Source: Salegentibacter salarius
GTDB taxonomy: Bacteria; Bacteroidota; Bacteroidia; Flavobacteriales; Flavobacteriaceae
Direction: 5' to 3'
Length of the DNA: 64,000 bases
Assembly: GCF_900168265.1 (NCBI RefSeq)
Contig: NZ_FVZF01000009.1
Span: forward strand, 52,835-116,834
Shown: in pieces, positions 16,508-26,700 of the stretch
How the letters are laid out: each line of letters begins with the position of its first letter
Numbering within the stretch: the first letter of the stretch is position 1
Notes under the pieces: model-generated
The model's database searches: none
Told to the model about the DNA's origin: nothing
The model's input: only the letters and a program-made list of their open reading frames with translations
Program-made: the position numbers and the translations under genes

Positions 16508-16582
16508 GTTTACAAAAGTAAACAATACAAATTTCACAATTGTAAACAGCAGAATTTACTTTTGTTAGTTACAAGTGTAAAC
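16508..16582. promoter_or_regulatory. Operator sites 1-3 on the M14 side of the divergent region
   Basis: Three 16-bp palindromic sites of the pattern NNTTAC-N4-GTAANN: GTTTACAAAAGTAAAC (16508-16523), TTTCACAATTGTAAAC (16532-16547) and AGTTACAAGTGTAAAC (16567-16582). On the minus strand site 1 contains a perfect -7 element, TACTTTTG (16520-16513), six bases before the M14 ATG, and site 2 overlaps the TTG (16539-16537) 16 nt before it. Binding by the product of the neighbouring XRE gene is inferred. Confidence 0.7.
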
Positions 16583-16708
16583 ACCGCTGAGTTACTATTA
16601 ACTTCCAAATTGGAATAAATCCTAGACTCTTATTTTAAATATTTAAGTTATTTATTTTTAGTTATTTAAAACTAAACAACTAAAGTTTAACTTTATGTAT
16701 ATTTAATT

Positions 16709-16794
16709 AATTACAATTGTAATTTGGTGGCTACTCAGGGTTTGATTACATTTGTAAATAGCAATTTGGCTTTATATAATTTACAATGGTAAAC
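16709..16794 (+). promoter_or_regulatory. XRE gene promoter with operator sites 4-6
   Basis: TTG (16724-16726), 20 nt, TACATTTG (16747-16754) form a consensus promoter. Site 4, AATTACAATTGTAATT (16709-16724), touches the TTG; site 5, GATTACATTTGTAAAT (16744-16759), contains the -7 element; site 6, ATTTACAATGGTAAAC (16779-16794), contains the ATG start codon (16786). Site centres are about 35 bp apart. This arrangement predicts autorepression. Confidence 0.72.
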
Positions 16795-17196
16795 ACGGAA
16801 GATTTTTCTAAAAGGTTGCATAGAATACTGGAATTCTATGAATTATCGGCCGCTGGTTTTGCCGATAAAATTGAGGTAGGCCGCTCTTCTATTTCGCATA
16901 TTTTATCTGGCAGAAATAAGCCAAGTTTAGACTTTGTAATGAAGATCGTAAAGTCTTTTCCGGAAGTAGAATTATACTGGCTGTTAAACGGAAAAGGAAG
17001 TTTTCCTCCTTCAGAAAAACCTACACCTCCACCTTTAACCAAACAGAAAATTAGCACAACTCAACCACCAAGCGAACAAAATATCCAGGAGAAAAGTGAA
17101 ATGCCTTTTTCTTTTCCGCCGCAAGGAAAAAGCAAACCCATTAGAAAAATTGTTATTTTTTATGAAGATGGCACTTTTGAAGCCTTTGAAAATTGA
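16786..17196 (+). CDS. XRE-family helix-turn-helix regulator
   Basis: A 136-residue protein. Residues about 6-62 form a Cro/CI-type HTH: RILEFYELSAAGFADKIEVG then RSSISHILSGRNKPSLDFV, followed by ELYWLLNGKGSF, a common end of flavobacterial XRE domains. A Pro/Gln-rich linker (65-105) leads to a conserved C-terminal piece, IRKIVIFYEDGTFEAFEN. The start ATG lies inside operator site 6. It is divergent from the M14 gene. The array of six like palindromes around both promoters makes it the likely repressor of itself and of the M14 gene. The effector, if any, is unknown. Confidence 0.88.
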   Translation: MVNTEDFSKRLHRILEFYELSAAGFADKIEVGRSSISHILSGRNKPSLDFVMKIVKSFPEVELYWLLNGKGSFPPSEKPTPPPLTKQKISTTQPPSEQNIQEKSEMPFSFPPQGKSKPIRKIVIFYEDGTFEAFEN

Positions 17197-17245
17197 CAGT
17201 CCGAGGAAAATAGGTTTATTTTGCAGTTCAAAAGGAATTGCAATA

Positions 17246-17620
17246 ATGAAGAAGCTTTTACTAATTTTAAGCCTGGTTTTTATTTTTACAGGCTGCTTTG
17301 AACCGGAAAGAAACTGTGCAGATTTTAAAACAGGCACATTTGAGTATAAAACCTATTTAAACGGCGAATTAGCCACTTCTACCTTTATAAGGAACGATTC
17401 TATAGAAATTGATAAATTCCAGGGGAAATCAGACACCTCATCGGTTAGATGGATAAATGACTGCGAGTATATCCTTAAAAATCTAAACCCAAAGAGTATG
17501 GCTGAAGAAAAACCCATTCATATGAAGATCTTAACCACCAATAAAGATGGTTATACCTTTGAATATGGGATTGTAGGCCAGGATAAAAAACAACGCGGCC
17601 AGGTAGACCGCGTGAAATAG
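17246..17620 (+). CDS. Small lipoprotein of unknown function
   Basis: Start chosen at ATG 17246 (MKKLLLILSLVFIFTGC), 124 residues, because it gives a clean lipoprotein signal with Cys17 as the lipid anchor (IFTGCFEP); longer frames upstream overlap the XRE gene. The mature part reads ERNCADFKTGTFEYKTYLNG, a compact, mostly beta protein with a second conserved Cys in WINDCEYI. Homologues occur near topoisomerase IV genes in flavobacteria (remembered, not checked), and here it is convergent with mscL/parC. Probably a periplasm-facing lipoprotein; no function is known to me. It starts 49 bp after the XRE stop. Confidence 0.75.
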   Translation: MKKLLLILSLVFIFTGCFEPERNCADFKTGTFEYKTYLNGELATSTFIRNDSIEIDKFQGKSDTSSVRWINDCEYILKNLNPKSMAEEKPIHMKILTTNKDGYTFEYGIVGQDKKQRGQVDRVK

Positions 17621-17621
17621 A

Positions 17622-18077
17622 TTAATCTTTATTCGAAAAATTCTTTTTAAGCAACCGGTTTTGCTCTTCCATAAGATGGTTCATTTTCGACAGAAGCTCA
17701 ATATCTTTTGGGGTCACTTCCCGCTTGTCATCAGGGTTTTCGGCTTTAGTTCTAAATCGGTTCATAACTTTTATCACCAGAAAAATAGTAAAACCAATAA
17801 TAATAAAATCCAGGAAAGCTTCTATTAAAGCACCGTAGCCAATGGCTACTTTCTCAATAGCAATAACACCTTCTGCTTCCGCAACCCCATCGCGTAACAC
17901 CCATTTTTTATCGGCAAATTCAATACCGTTGGTCATAAGGCTTAAAGGTGGCATCACCACTTCTTTAACCAGGGTATTGACAACAGAGTTAAAAGCGGTA
18001 CCTATTATAATACCTACCGCCATATCTACCATATTTCCCTTTATGGCAAACTCTTTAAATTCTTTTATAATCCCCAT
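17622..18077 (-). CDS. mscL: Large-conductance mechanosensitive channel MscL
   Basis: A 151-residue inner-membrane protein. The N-terminal helix and TM1 read MGIIKEFKEFAIKGNMVDMAVGIIIGTAFNSVV, the MscL hallmark; TM2 (about 80-105, LIEAFLDFIIIGFTIFLVIKVMNRF) follows the periplasmic loop, and the charged C-terminal helix ends the protein. It forms a homopentameric pore that opens under membrane tension in hypo-osmotic shock. The start codon immediately follows the parC stop (no gap), so it is the last gene of the parE-parC operon. The periplasmic loop (DGVAEAEGVIAIEK) is slightly extended. Confidence 0.95.
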   Translation of the reverse strand: MGIIKEFKEFAIKGNMVDMAVGIIIGTAFNSVVNTLVKEVVMPPLSLMTNGIEFADKKWVLRDGVAEAEGVIAIEKVAIGYGALIEAFLDFIIIGFTIFLVIKVMNRFRTKAENPDDKREVTPKDIELLSKMNHLMEEQNRLLKKNFSNKD

Positions 18078-20726
18078 TTACTCATCAAATAATGTTCCCT
18101 GGCTTTCAGAAGAGTCCCCTTTATCTTCTTTTTTACCCACGATATTTAACTTGTTCTTTTCTTCTGAAACCGCTTCATCGTCTATCACTTCAATATCTTC
18201 TGCTGGTGTTTCTTCTTCCTCTTCGTATGGTAAAGGTTCTAACGGATTTATCTGTTTCACCTTATCTGTAGTTAATTGGTTTCCAAGAGCCTTAATGCCC
18301 TTTACCGAAATAAATTCTTCAATATTCACTTCTTCGTTAGGACGCTGTTCTTTGCCACGTTGTTTTGAGAATACGATTTCTGCTTGCGGGTAATAATCGG
18401 TAGAAACCAGTTCTAAATAGGAGTTTTCATGTTCGCTGATAAACTTTTCTTCTTTATCTGGATTTTCAATTAAAAAACGTTTTACATAAAAACGCTCTTT
18501 TTCCGGTTCCCAGTAAATTGCTGAAATTGGCTTTTTCGGCACCCATTTTTCCAGTACTACCATTTCTTCATCAAAACGGGTAGTAAGTTCAGGAATTATG
18601 GTTTTTGCAGTTCCGTCCTGAGTAACGATCAAAATTCGATCTTCTCCCCTAAATTCTCCAAGGAGTTCTCCACGTTCATCAACATTCAATCTTTTTACCG
18701 TTTCATCAAACCAGATTCTTCTTGGCTTTAAAGTAGAAACGCCTTCTTCTTTAAGTTCAACGCGTTTTACAGCATATTTGGTAACAATATTTCCTTTTAC
18801 GTTTCTGCCCTTAATAAGCATATCGGCAAAGTCTACATCAAATTTTAATTTTTTAATGCTACCAACTTGTCTTAAAAATATAGTCACTACTTCAGCTTCA
18901 CCATTCGGGTTTGCTGTAAAGTAATGCACTTTTGAATCTTTTTTCCCCTGGGATAAATCGTATTCCCTATCCCGAGTAACCGAAGTTACCGAGAAACGTT
19001 TTATATATGAGGCACCAGCTTTACCGTCTCGGTAGATCATATTATAAATGGTACGCTTATCCTTTTTCTTAAAGATGGCAACGTGAATAATATCTTTCCC
19101 AATAAAGGTTTTAGTATCTACCTTGGTGACCATCATTTTACCATCTGCAGTAAAACAAATAATATCGTCTATATCACTACAATCGGTTACATATTCGTCT
19201 TTCTTAAGCGCGGTACCAATAAAACCTTCTTTACGGTTTACATAAAGTTTTGAGTTTCTAATCACCACCTTGGTTGCTTCTATATCATCAAAAATACGAA
19301 GCTCGGTTTTTCGATCCTTTTCTTTTCCGTAATCTTTCTTAAGTTTAGTGAAATAGGCAACGGCGTAATCTACCAAATGATCTAAATGATGTTTCACATT
19401 GGCGATCTCATCTTCTAAAGACTCAATTTTTTGTTGTGCTTTATCTAAATCGAATTTCGAAATTCTCTTGATCCTAATTTCGGTAAGCCTGGAAATATCT
19501 TCGCGGGTTACTGCGCGCTTTAGGTGTTTTATATGTGGTTTTAAACCTTCATCTATGGCATTGATCACGCCATCCCAGGTTTCCTCCTCTTCTATCTCAC
19601 GATAGATTCGTTTTTCAATAAAAATTCGCTCTAAAGATGAAAAATGCCATTGCTCTTCCAATTCGTCAAGCGTGATCTCTAATTCCCTTTTCAGCAAATG
19701 AAGCGTATGATCTGTAGAGCTTCTCAATATTTCTGAAACTCCAAGGAAAATAGGTTTATTATCTATAATTACACAGCCAAGCGGTGCGATAGAATTTTCG
19801 CAATAAGTGAATGCATAAAGTGCATCTATAGTCCTATCTGGCGAGATATTATTTGGTAGATGAATAAGTATCTCAACTTCAGCAGCTGTATTATCCTCAA
19901 TCTTCTTGATCTTAATCTTACCCTTATCGTTTGCTTTTAAAATGGAATCTATAAGGCTTGTGGTAGTGGTTCCATAGGGAATTTCGGTAATTGCCAGGGT
20001 ATTTTTATCATACTGGCTAATTTTAGCCCGAACTCTAACACGGCCTCCACGCTTACCATCGTTGTAATTTGAAATATCAGCAATTCCACCGGTTGGAAAA
20101 TCGGGGAATAAGGTGAATTTTTTTCCTTTTAAATGTTTTATAGAAGCATCTATAAGTTCATTAAAATTATGCGGAAGCACGCGAGTACTCAAACCTACAG
20201 CAATACCCTCAGCTCCCTGAGCAAGCAACATTGGGAATTTTACCGGCAGGTTTACGGGCTCCTTCTTTCTACCATCGTAAGAAAGTTGCCATTCAGTTAA
20301 TTTCGGATTAAATAAAACTTCCAGTGCAAATTTAGATAAACGGGCTTCAATATATCTTGGTGCGGCAGAACGGTCTCCGGTTAAAATATTTCCCCAGTTT
20401 CCCTGGGTATCTATAAGAATATCCTTTTGGCCAATTTGCACCATGGCATCGCCAATACTGGCATCACCGTGCGGGTGATACTGCATGGTATGCCCAACGA
20501 TATTCGCTACTTTATTATAACGACCATCGTCCAGATCTTTCATAGAATGCATGATACGGCGCTGCACCGGTTTAAAACCATCTTCCATGGCAGGTACCGC
20601 ACGTTCCAGAATCACATAAGATGCATAATCAAGAAACCAGTCTTTGTACATCCCGGTTACTTTTATAAGCTCTTCTTTTGGTTGTTCTAAATGTTCATCT
20701 TTAGCTTCTTCCTGGTTTTCTTCCAT
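18078..20726 (-). CDS. parC: DNA topoisomerase IV subunit A
   Basis: An 882-residue protein: breakage-reunion domain (about 25-480) with catalytic Tyr125 in AAPRYIEARL and HPHGDASIGDAM (84-95) in the quinolone-determining region, then a C-terminal beta-pinwheel with degenerate repeats (about 520-780) and an acidic, low-complexity tail (about 815-882). With ParE it decatenates daughter chromosomes. ParC rather than GyrA is chosen because the gene is linked to parE and the pinwheel lacks an obvious GyrA-box. In the drug-binding segment the residue matching E. coli ParC Ser80 is Ala89. Its ATG shares one base with the stop of the gene upstream. Confidence 0.93.
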   Translation of the reverse strand: MEENQEEAKDEHLEQPKEELIKVTGMYKDWFLDYASYVILERAVPAMEDGFKPVQRRIMHSMKDLDDGRYNKVANIVGHTMQYHPHGDASIGDAMVQIGQKDILIDTQGNWGNILTGDRSAAPRYIEARLSKFALEVLFNPKLTEWQLSYDGRKKEPVNLPVKFPMLLAQGAEGIAVGLSTRVLPHNFNELIDASIKHLKGKKFTLFPDFPTGGIADISNYNDGKRGGRVRVRAKISQYDKNTLAITEIPYGTTTTSLIDSILKANDKGKIKIKKIEDNTAAEVEILIHLPNNISPDRTIDALYAFTYCENSIAPLGCVIIDNKPIFLGVSEILRSSTDHTLHLLKRELEITLDELEEQWHFSSLERIFIEKRIYREIEEEETWDGVINAIDEGLKPHIKHLKRAVTREDISRLTEIRIKRISKFDLDKAQQKIESLEDEIANVKHHLDHLVDYAVAYFTKLKKDYGKEKDRKTELRIFDDIEATKVVIRNSKLYVNRKEGFIGTALKKDEYVTDCSDIDDIICFTADGKMMVTKVDTKTFIGKDIIHVAIFKKKDKRTIYNMIYRDGKAGASYIKRFSVTSVTRDREYDLSQGKKDSKVHYFTANPNGEAEVVTIFLRQVGSIKKLKFDVDFADMLIKGRNVKGNIVTKYAVKRVELKEEGVSTLKPRRIWFDETVKRLNVDERGELLGEFRGEDRILIVTQDGTAKTIIPELTTRFDEEMVVLEKWVPKKPISAIYWEPEKERFYVKRFLIENPDKEEKFISEHENSYLELVSTDYYPQAEIVFSKQRGKEQRPNEEVNIEEFISVKGIKALGNQLTTDKVKQINPLEPLPYEEEEETPAEDIEVIDDEAVSEEKNKLNIVGKKEDKGDSSESQGTLFDE

Positions 20727-21208
20727 TAAGCTGTAGTTTTTTGATTTTCCACTATTTTCTGCATAGAAGCTATCATGCCACGCTTCTTTTTACGGCTGAG
20801 AAAAGTAGTATTAAAAGTATATTTTTTGTACCCGCGTCTTCTGCGAGAACTTATGTAAATTGTTACTGCGGAATAAAAAAAGTAATCGCTGAATCTAAAT
20901 TTCCCAAGTTTTCTTTTTGGGAATTCGGCTTTCTTTACCCGGTATTCCATAAATTTTGAAAAGAAAACCCCGTTATTCTTTAGATTCAGGGTTTCACCAT
21001 CACTATCAAAGTCAAAACTCTGACCTATTTTGTGTACATAAAAACCAAGTATAAGCACCACAATATTTGGCACATAATGGCTAAACCTTACCGGTTCTTC
21101 GCTGCTCATGAGCTCAATATTCACAAAAATGTTGGTAACAAATATCGCCACCAAAACGATGTACATTGAAGGAACTATTTTTACTTCATTTCTATTGGTG
21201 AATCTCAT
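20726..21208 (-). CDS. Two-TM membrane protein of unknown function between parE and parC
   Basis: A 160-residue protein with two hydrophobic helices (about 12-32 and 44-62), then a basic cytoplasmic part rich in Arg/Lys ([15 protein letters not shown], observed [10 protein letters not shown] around 125-134). It overlaps parE by 4 nt and parC by 1 nt, so it is translated as part of the topoisomerase IV operon. I recognise no domain. The basic tail could contact nucleic acid or lipid head groups; that is speculation. Confidence 0.75.
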   Translation of the reverse strand: MRFTNRNEVKIVPSMYIVLVAIFVTNIFVNIELMSSEEPVRFSHYVPNIVVLILGFYVHKIGQSFDFDSDGETLNLKNNGVFFSKFMEYRVKKAEFPKRKLGKFRFSDYFFYSAVTIYISSRRRRGYKKYTFNTTFLSRKKKRGMIASMQKIVENQKTTA

Positions 21209-23067
21209 AAGCCTAACTCTTCAATAAGGTCAAGTTCAACTTTAAGATTGTCAATAATAAATTCCTGCCTGTCTGGCGTATTTTTACCCATATAGAAATT
21301 AAGCATTTCGTCTATAGACTTTTCTTTGTCCAGCATCACGGGATCTAATCGAATATCTTCTCCAATAAAATGCTGAAATTCATCTGGAGAGATTTCACCT
21401 AAACCTTTAAATCGAGTGATTTCAGCTTTTCCGGTTAATTTTTCTACCGCATTTCTTCTTTCGGTTTCGCTGTAGCAATAAATGGTTTCTTTTTTATTAC
21501 GAACCCTGAATAAAGGCGTTTGCAGAATATATAAATGATTTTCCTTGATCAGTTCAGGAAAAAACTGAAGGAAAAATGTAATAAGCAACAACCTAATATG
21601 CATTCCATCTACATCGGCATCAGTTGCAATTACTATATTGTTGTACCTAAGATCTTCTAAAGATTCTTCAATATTTAATGCGGCCTGTAATAAATTGAAT
21701 TCTTCATTTTCGTAAACTATCTTTTTACTTAAGCCATAACTGTTTAAAGGTTTTCCCTTTAAGCTGAAAACCGCTTGCGTATTTACATCGCGAGATTTAG
21801 TAATAGAACCACTCGCCGAATCTCCCTCGGTAATAAACAAAGTAGTTTCTAAATAGCGTTCTTTTTTACTGTCACCGAGATGAATACGGCAATCACGTAA
21901 TTTTTTATTGTGAAGACTGGCTTTTTTAGCCCGATCTTTTGCAAGTTTTCTAATTCCCGAAAGATCTTTACGTTCTCTTTCTGCTTGCAGTATTTTACGC
22001 TGAAGCCTATCGGCAGTTTCCTGATTTTTATGCAGGTAATTATCCAGCTGTGTTTTTAGAAAATCGTTAATGTATGTCCGTACGGTAGGCATTTTCCCAC
22101 CCATATCTGTAGAACCTAATTTTGTTTTGGTCTGGCTTTCAAAAACAGGTTCCATCACTTTAATACTAATTGCCGATACTATAGATTTTCTAATATCGCT
22201 GGCATCGTAATTTTTTCCGTAGAACTCGCGTACCGTTTTAACTATTGCCTCTCTAAAAGCCGCCAGGTGTGTTCCTCCCTGGGAAGTATTTTGCCCATTC
22301 ACAAAAGAATGATATTCTTCACTATATTGGGCTTTACTATGTGTTAATGCAACTTCAATATCCTCACCGCGCATATGAATAATTTCATACAAACGCTCAT
22401 CTTCGTGAATACTATCTTTTAAAAGATCTTTAAGTCCGTTTTCTGAATAGAATTTTTCGCCGTTAAAAATTATGGTTAACCCGGGATTCAGGTACACATA
22501 ATTTTTCAGCATTTTTTCTATGTATTCATTTCGGAACTTAAAATTCTTAAAAATAACCTCATCGGGAACAAAGGTTACTTTGGTTCCGCGACGGCGGGAA
22601 GTTTCATCAAGATGTTCTTCATCTTTTAATTCTCCCTGCTCAAATTCGGCAGCGTGAGATTTCCCATCCCTGGAAGATTCTACTCTAAAATATGAGGAAA
22701 GTGCATTTACTGCTTTAGTACCAACTCCATTAAGTCCTACCGACTTCTTAAAGGCGCGGGTATCGTATTTCCCGCCCGTATTCATTTTTGAAACTACATC
22801 AACTACTTTCCCTAAAGGAATTCCACGACCATAGTCACGAACAATAACACGCTGATTTTGCACCGAGATCTCAATGGTTTTTCCAGATCCCATTACAAAT
22901 TCGTCAACACTGTTATCCAGCACTTCTTTTAAGAGAATATAAATCCCATCATCTGCACTGGAGCCGTCTCCCAGCTTACCAATGTACATTCCGGGACGCA
23001 TCCTAATATGTTCTTTCCAGTCTAAAGACCGTATATTATCTTCAGTATACTTCGTTTCCTGGCTCAT
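21205..23067 (-). CDS. parE: DNA topoisomerase IV subunit B
   Basis: A 620-residue ATPase subunit. GHKL fold motifs: [10 protein letters not shown] (Glu/Asn of the N-box), VRDYGRGIP, and [12 protein letters not shown]. The TOPRIM region has ITEGDSASG and the metal triad DADVDGMH. The C-terminus ends at [19 protein letters not shown]. The length (about 620) is that of ParE or a GyrB without insert; linkage to parC supports ParE. It is the first gene of the operon parE - membrane protein - parC - mscL. Cytoplasmic, acts as A2B2 with ParC. Confidence 0.94.
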   Translation of the reverse strand: MSQETKYTEDNIRSLDWKEHIRMRPGMYIGKLGDGSSADDGIYILLKEVLDNSVDEFVMGSGKTIEISVQNQRVIVRDYGRGIPLGKVVDVVSKMNTGGKYDTRAFKKSVGLNGVGTKAVNALSSYFRVESSRDGKSHAAEFEQGELKDEEHLDETSRRRGTKVTFVPDEVIFKNFKFRNEYIEKMLKNYVYLNPGLTIIFNGEKFYSENGLKDLLKDSIHEDERLYEIIHMRGEDIEVALTHSKAQYSEEYHSFVNGQNTSQGGTHLAAFREAIVKTVREFYGKNYDASDIRKSIVSAISIKVMEPVFESQTKTKLGSTDMGGKMPTVRTYINDFLKTQLDNYLHKNQETADRLQRKILQAERERKDLSGIRKLAKDRAKKASLHNKKLRDCRIHLGDSKKERYLETTLFITEGDSASGSITKSRDVNTQAVFSLKGKPLNSYGLSKKIVYENEEFNLLQAALNIEESLEDLRYNNIVIATDADVDGMHIRLLLITFFLQFFPELIKENHLYILQTPLFRVRNKKETIYCYSETERRNAVEKLTGKAEITRFKGLGEISPDEFQHFIGEDIRLDPVMLDKEKSIDEMLNFYMGKNTPDRQEFIIDNLKVELDLIEELGL

Positions 23068-23190
23068 AAGTAGTTCATGGAGTTGTGGCGCTAATATAAG
23101 GCATAGCCCAAAAAGTTAAAACAAAGCTGGACTATTTTAATTAACAAAGATTTAAAATTTAATGTTAACTATAATTTTAAGGAAAAATAA

Positions 23191-23625
23191 CTATTTAGAA
23201 GGAAGTTTCACCAAATTCACCCAAAACTCTTCAATTTGATTAACGGCTTTCATAAAATCGCCAACTTCTATAGGTTTTGTAATATAACAGTTAGCATAAT
23301 TCTGGTAAGAATTATCAATGTCTTCCTGGGATGATGAAGTGGTAAGCATTATTACCGGTATCTTTTTTAAAGTCTCGTGTTGCTTTATAAATCTTAGCAC
23401 TTCGTGGCCATTCATTTTTGGAAGGTTCACGTCTAATAGAATTAGATCTGGAGTAAGTGCTTTTACAAAAGCTCCATCTTTATTCAAGAAATCTACGGCT
23501 TCCCTGCCATCTCTAACCACACTTAACTTGTTGAGAATTCTACCTTCTTCAAGAGCTTCGGTTGTTAATATAACATCTCCTTCATTATCTTCAACTAAAA
23601 GTATGTGCACAGATTCCATAGTCAT
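23191..23625 (-). CDS. Single-domain response regulator, Rcp1-like
   Basis: A 144-residue receiver domain without an output domain. The acidic pair is Glu12-Asp13, the phospho-acceptor is Asp65 (LILLDVNLP), switch residues Thr95-Thr96 and Lys117 (ITKPIE) are in place. The sequence VEDNEGDVILT and the SYQNYANCYITKP segment resemble Rcp1, which partners phytochrome-like kinases. It lies 89 bp downstream of a multi-PAS histidine kinase on the same strand, the likely cognate kinase. ATG 23625 is used; ATG 23619 is equally possible. Acts by protein contact rather than DNA binding. Confidence 0.92.
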   Translation of the reverse strand: MTMESVHILLVEDNEGDVILTTEALEEGRILNKLSVVRDGREAVDFLNKDGAFVKALTPDLILLDVNLPKMNGHEVLRFIKQHETLKKIPVIMLTTSSSQEDIDNSYQNYANCYITKPIEVGDFMKAVNQIEEFWVNLVKLPSK

Positions 23626-23714
23626 AAAAAATATTTAGTATAATATAAGCATATTAATACAGATTATTTAAAATTACTTTAACTAAAAATACAAGTTAAA
23701 ATGTAAGAATTATA

Positions 23715-26700
23715 TTACAATTTAGCAATATTTTTAGAAATCGTAAAATGAAATGTAGTCCCTTCGCCTTCCCGGGATTCCAGCCATATTTTACCGCCAA
23801 GATTTTCTATGATCTTTTTCGTCACTGCAAGCCCCATACCGGTACCAGAATATTCTTCACGGCGATGCAAACGCTGAAATATTACAAAAATACGATCAAA
23901 ATATTCCTGCTCTATTCCAATCCCATTGTCTTGAATAGTAAACTCCCAGAAATCTTCAGTTTCGTTGTGTTTTATGTTTATTTCCGGATTTACCCCTTCT
24001 TTACTATATTTTATCGCATTACTAATTAAATTCTGAAAAACCTGTCTTATCGGGCTTTTAGGTGCTTCTATTACCGGTAGGGTTTCGGTTATAATTCTTA
24101 CTTTTTTATCTGAAATCTTTTTTCGATAAAGGTGTTTTACATCATCCAGGACATCATTTATATCAACTGTCTCCAGTTTATCTTCGGTTCTCCCTACCCT
24201 CGAAAACTCTAAAAGATCCAGGATAATTTGCCGCATTCTTTTTGCTCCATCTACCGCAAAATCTATATATAGCAAAGCTTTTTCATCTAATACATCAGCA
24301 TATTTTTTCTCTAATTGGGTTAAAAAACTGGTTACCATACGAAGCGGTTCCTGGAGATCGTGAGAAGCCACGTAGGCAAATTGCTCTAATTCAGCATTAG
24401 AAATTGCAAGTTCCTTGGCCCTTTCCTTTAAATCAGCATTCAGTTTTGTTAGAGAGATCTCGTATTGCTTTTTACGGGTAATATCTTGCATTGCACCTAC
24501 TATCCTTAGGGCTTTTCCCTTTTTATCCCGCACCACAAAACCTCTGTCAAAAACATCTAAATATTCTCCATGGGCATTTCTATATCTATATTCTTCTTCC
24601 CAAATAGTCTCTTCTCCTTGAATGAACTTTTGGAAACCATCCAAAACCCTTTCCAGGTCTTCGGGATGAATTTTATTATACCAAGTAGATAGCTGTGGCT
24701 TAAACTCATTTAATCTATATCCAAACAAAGTCTCAAAACCGGCGCCCCAAAATAAGTTACCGTCAACCATATTATAATCCCAAATAGCATCTGAAGTGGC
24801 TTTGGTTACATACCGGTATCTTTCATTCGCGCTTTCAAGTTCTTTTTCGTAGGCTTTTATATTGGTAATATCCCGCAAAACTCCTATCATCCTTACCGCT
24901 TCGCCCTCTTCATTCCTAATAATATATCCGTTTTCAATAATGTCAAGATAACTACCGTCAGCTTTTCTAAAACAATATTCAGAATTCCATCTATTTATAT
25001 TAGTATTTTTTAGACTGGCTTCCAGGTCTCGTTCTACTACAGCAACATCATCGGGATGCACACCGGAACTCCATTTATCTAAGTTAGAATGTTTGCCGTC
25101 ACGCTCATAGCCAAACATTTTATAAAAACCATCTCCCCATTGTAATTCATCGTTTATAACATCCCAATCATAAATAGCATCTTCGGTGGCATTATTTACA
25201 AATTCGAAACGCTGGTTACTTCGTTTTAAAGCGATCTCATTCAGATGAAATTCTATTATTAATTGCAACAGTCCAATTGTTCTCCTAATAGTTCTTTTTT
25301 CCTGGCTTTTCTCTGGTAAGGGATCATTTTTATAGAAAACAGAAAATATTCCCAGCGTCTCTCCTTTTGAATCTATAATAGGAAAAGACCAACAGCAATC
25401 AATTTTATTTTCTAAAGCTATGGTCTTCAACGGGGAATCCATGGCATCTTCAATTTTTAAAATTTTTGATGTTTTTCCTTTAAAATTCAACTCACAAATT
25501 CCATTTTCCTCTTTAATTTTTCGCCCTTCCAGAACCTCGACTAAATTTGCAGGAGCACCTCCCGAAGCCCAATTGTGTAGTTTGCCATTTTCCAATTTCC
25601 GTATGATGAAAAAGGCATTAGGATTTATAGCCTCTAATTTTTCGAGATAAAAATTTAAAATCTGCTTTAATCTTAAACCTTTTTTAAAGTTCATTTCCAG
25701 GATTTTGCGCTCCAGGTATTCCAGTTCCTGAAAACGCAATTTTTCGGTAACATCCCTGGAATTTGCAACAAAACCTTTTACAGCTGGATCGTCCATAAGG
25801 TTGGTTACCGTGGTTTCCAACCAACGCCAACCACCATTTTTATGACTAAATCTAAACGGACTTATTTCTAATCTTTTTTTCGATAAAATCTTTTCAAATT
25901 TCTCCTGAACTCTTTCCACGTCTTCCGGGTGAATAAACTCAAAAGCATTTCGATTACTGAAATCCTCAGGTGTGTACCCCAATACAGAAATGGAAGTAGG
26001 GCTGGCATACTTATAATCCCCATTTTCATCTAATAAAGCGATGAGATCTCCACCCTCCTGCACCAGGCCTTTAAAACGCTGTTCACTAAGCTGAAGCTGT
26101 TCTTCTGCGAGTTTCCGCTTAGAAATATCAGTCATTATACCTCTAAGCCACTTTACCTTTCCGTCTTCTTTAACTATTGAAACCACATCGCTCACCCAAA
26201 CATAACTGCCATCTCCTCTTAGCATCCTATATTCAAAACTGTGGTTTTTTTCTTCCTCCACCTGATTCATACAGAAATTAACTGCGTCTTCCCGGTCTTC
26301 AGGATGAATGTGAGATTCCCAGAATTTGGGATCGTGGTACCATTTAGAAGGCTCAATTCCTATAAGGTCTATAGCCTGCCTGCTCACAAAAGTGAATTCA
26401 AATGTTCCAATATCTAGTTCCCAAAAAACACCTTCGATACTTTGTATCAATCCTTCGTATTGTTCCTTTGCTTTATTCAAAGCAATTTCGGCCTCTTTTT
26501 TCTTTGAAATATCTATTCCTATACATTGAATTTCTGTGGGATTCCCTTCAGCATCAGTAAGAGCAACAAAATCCCAAACTGTAGTGCGTACCTTCCCATC
26601 ACGCCTTGGCTTTCCTATTTCTATCTGAAAGGTTTCATTAGGGTTTTCCAGGCACTTTAGGGCTGTGGCTTCTACTTTAGGTCTATCTTCCTCAATTACA

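Noticed and set aside
17842..18393. 183-residue open frame antisense to mscL/parC
   Set aside because: Ser/Thr-rich shadow of the acidic ParC tail and MscL start, both confidently coding.
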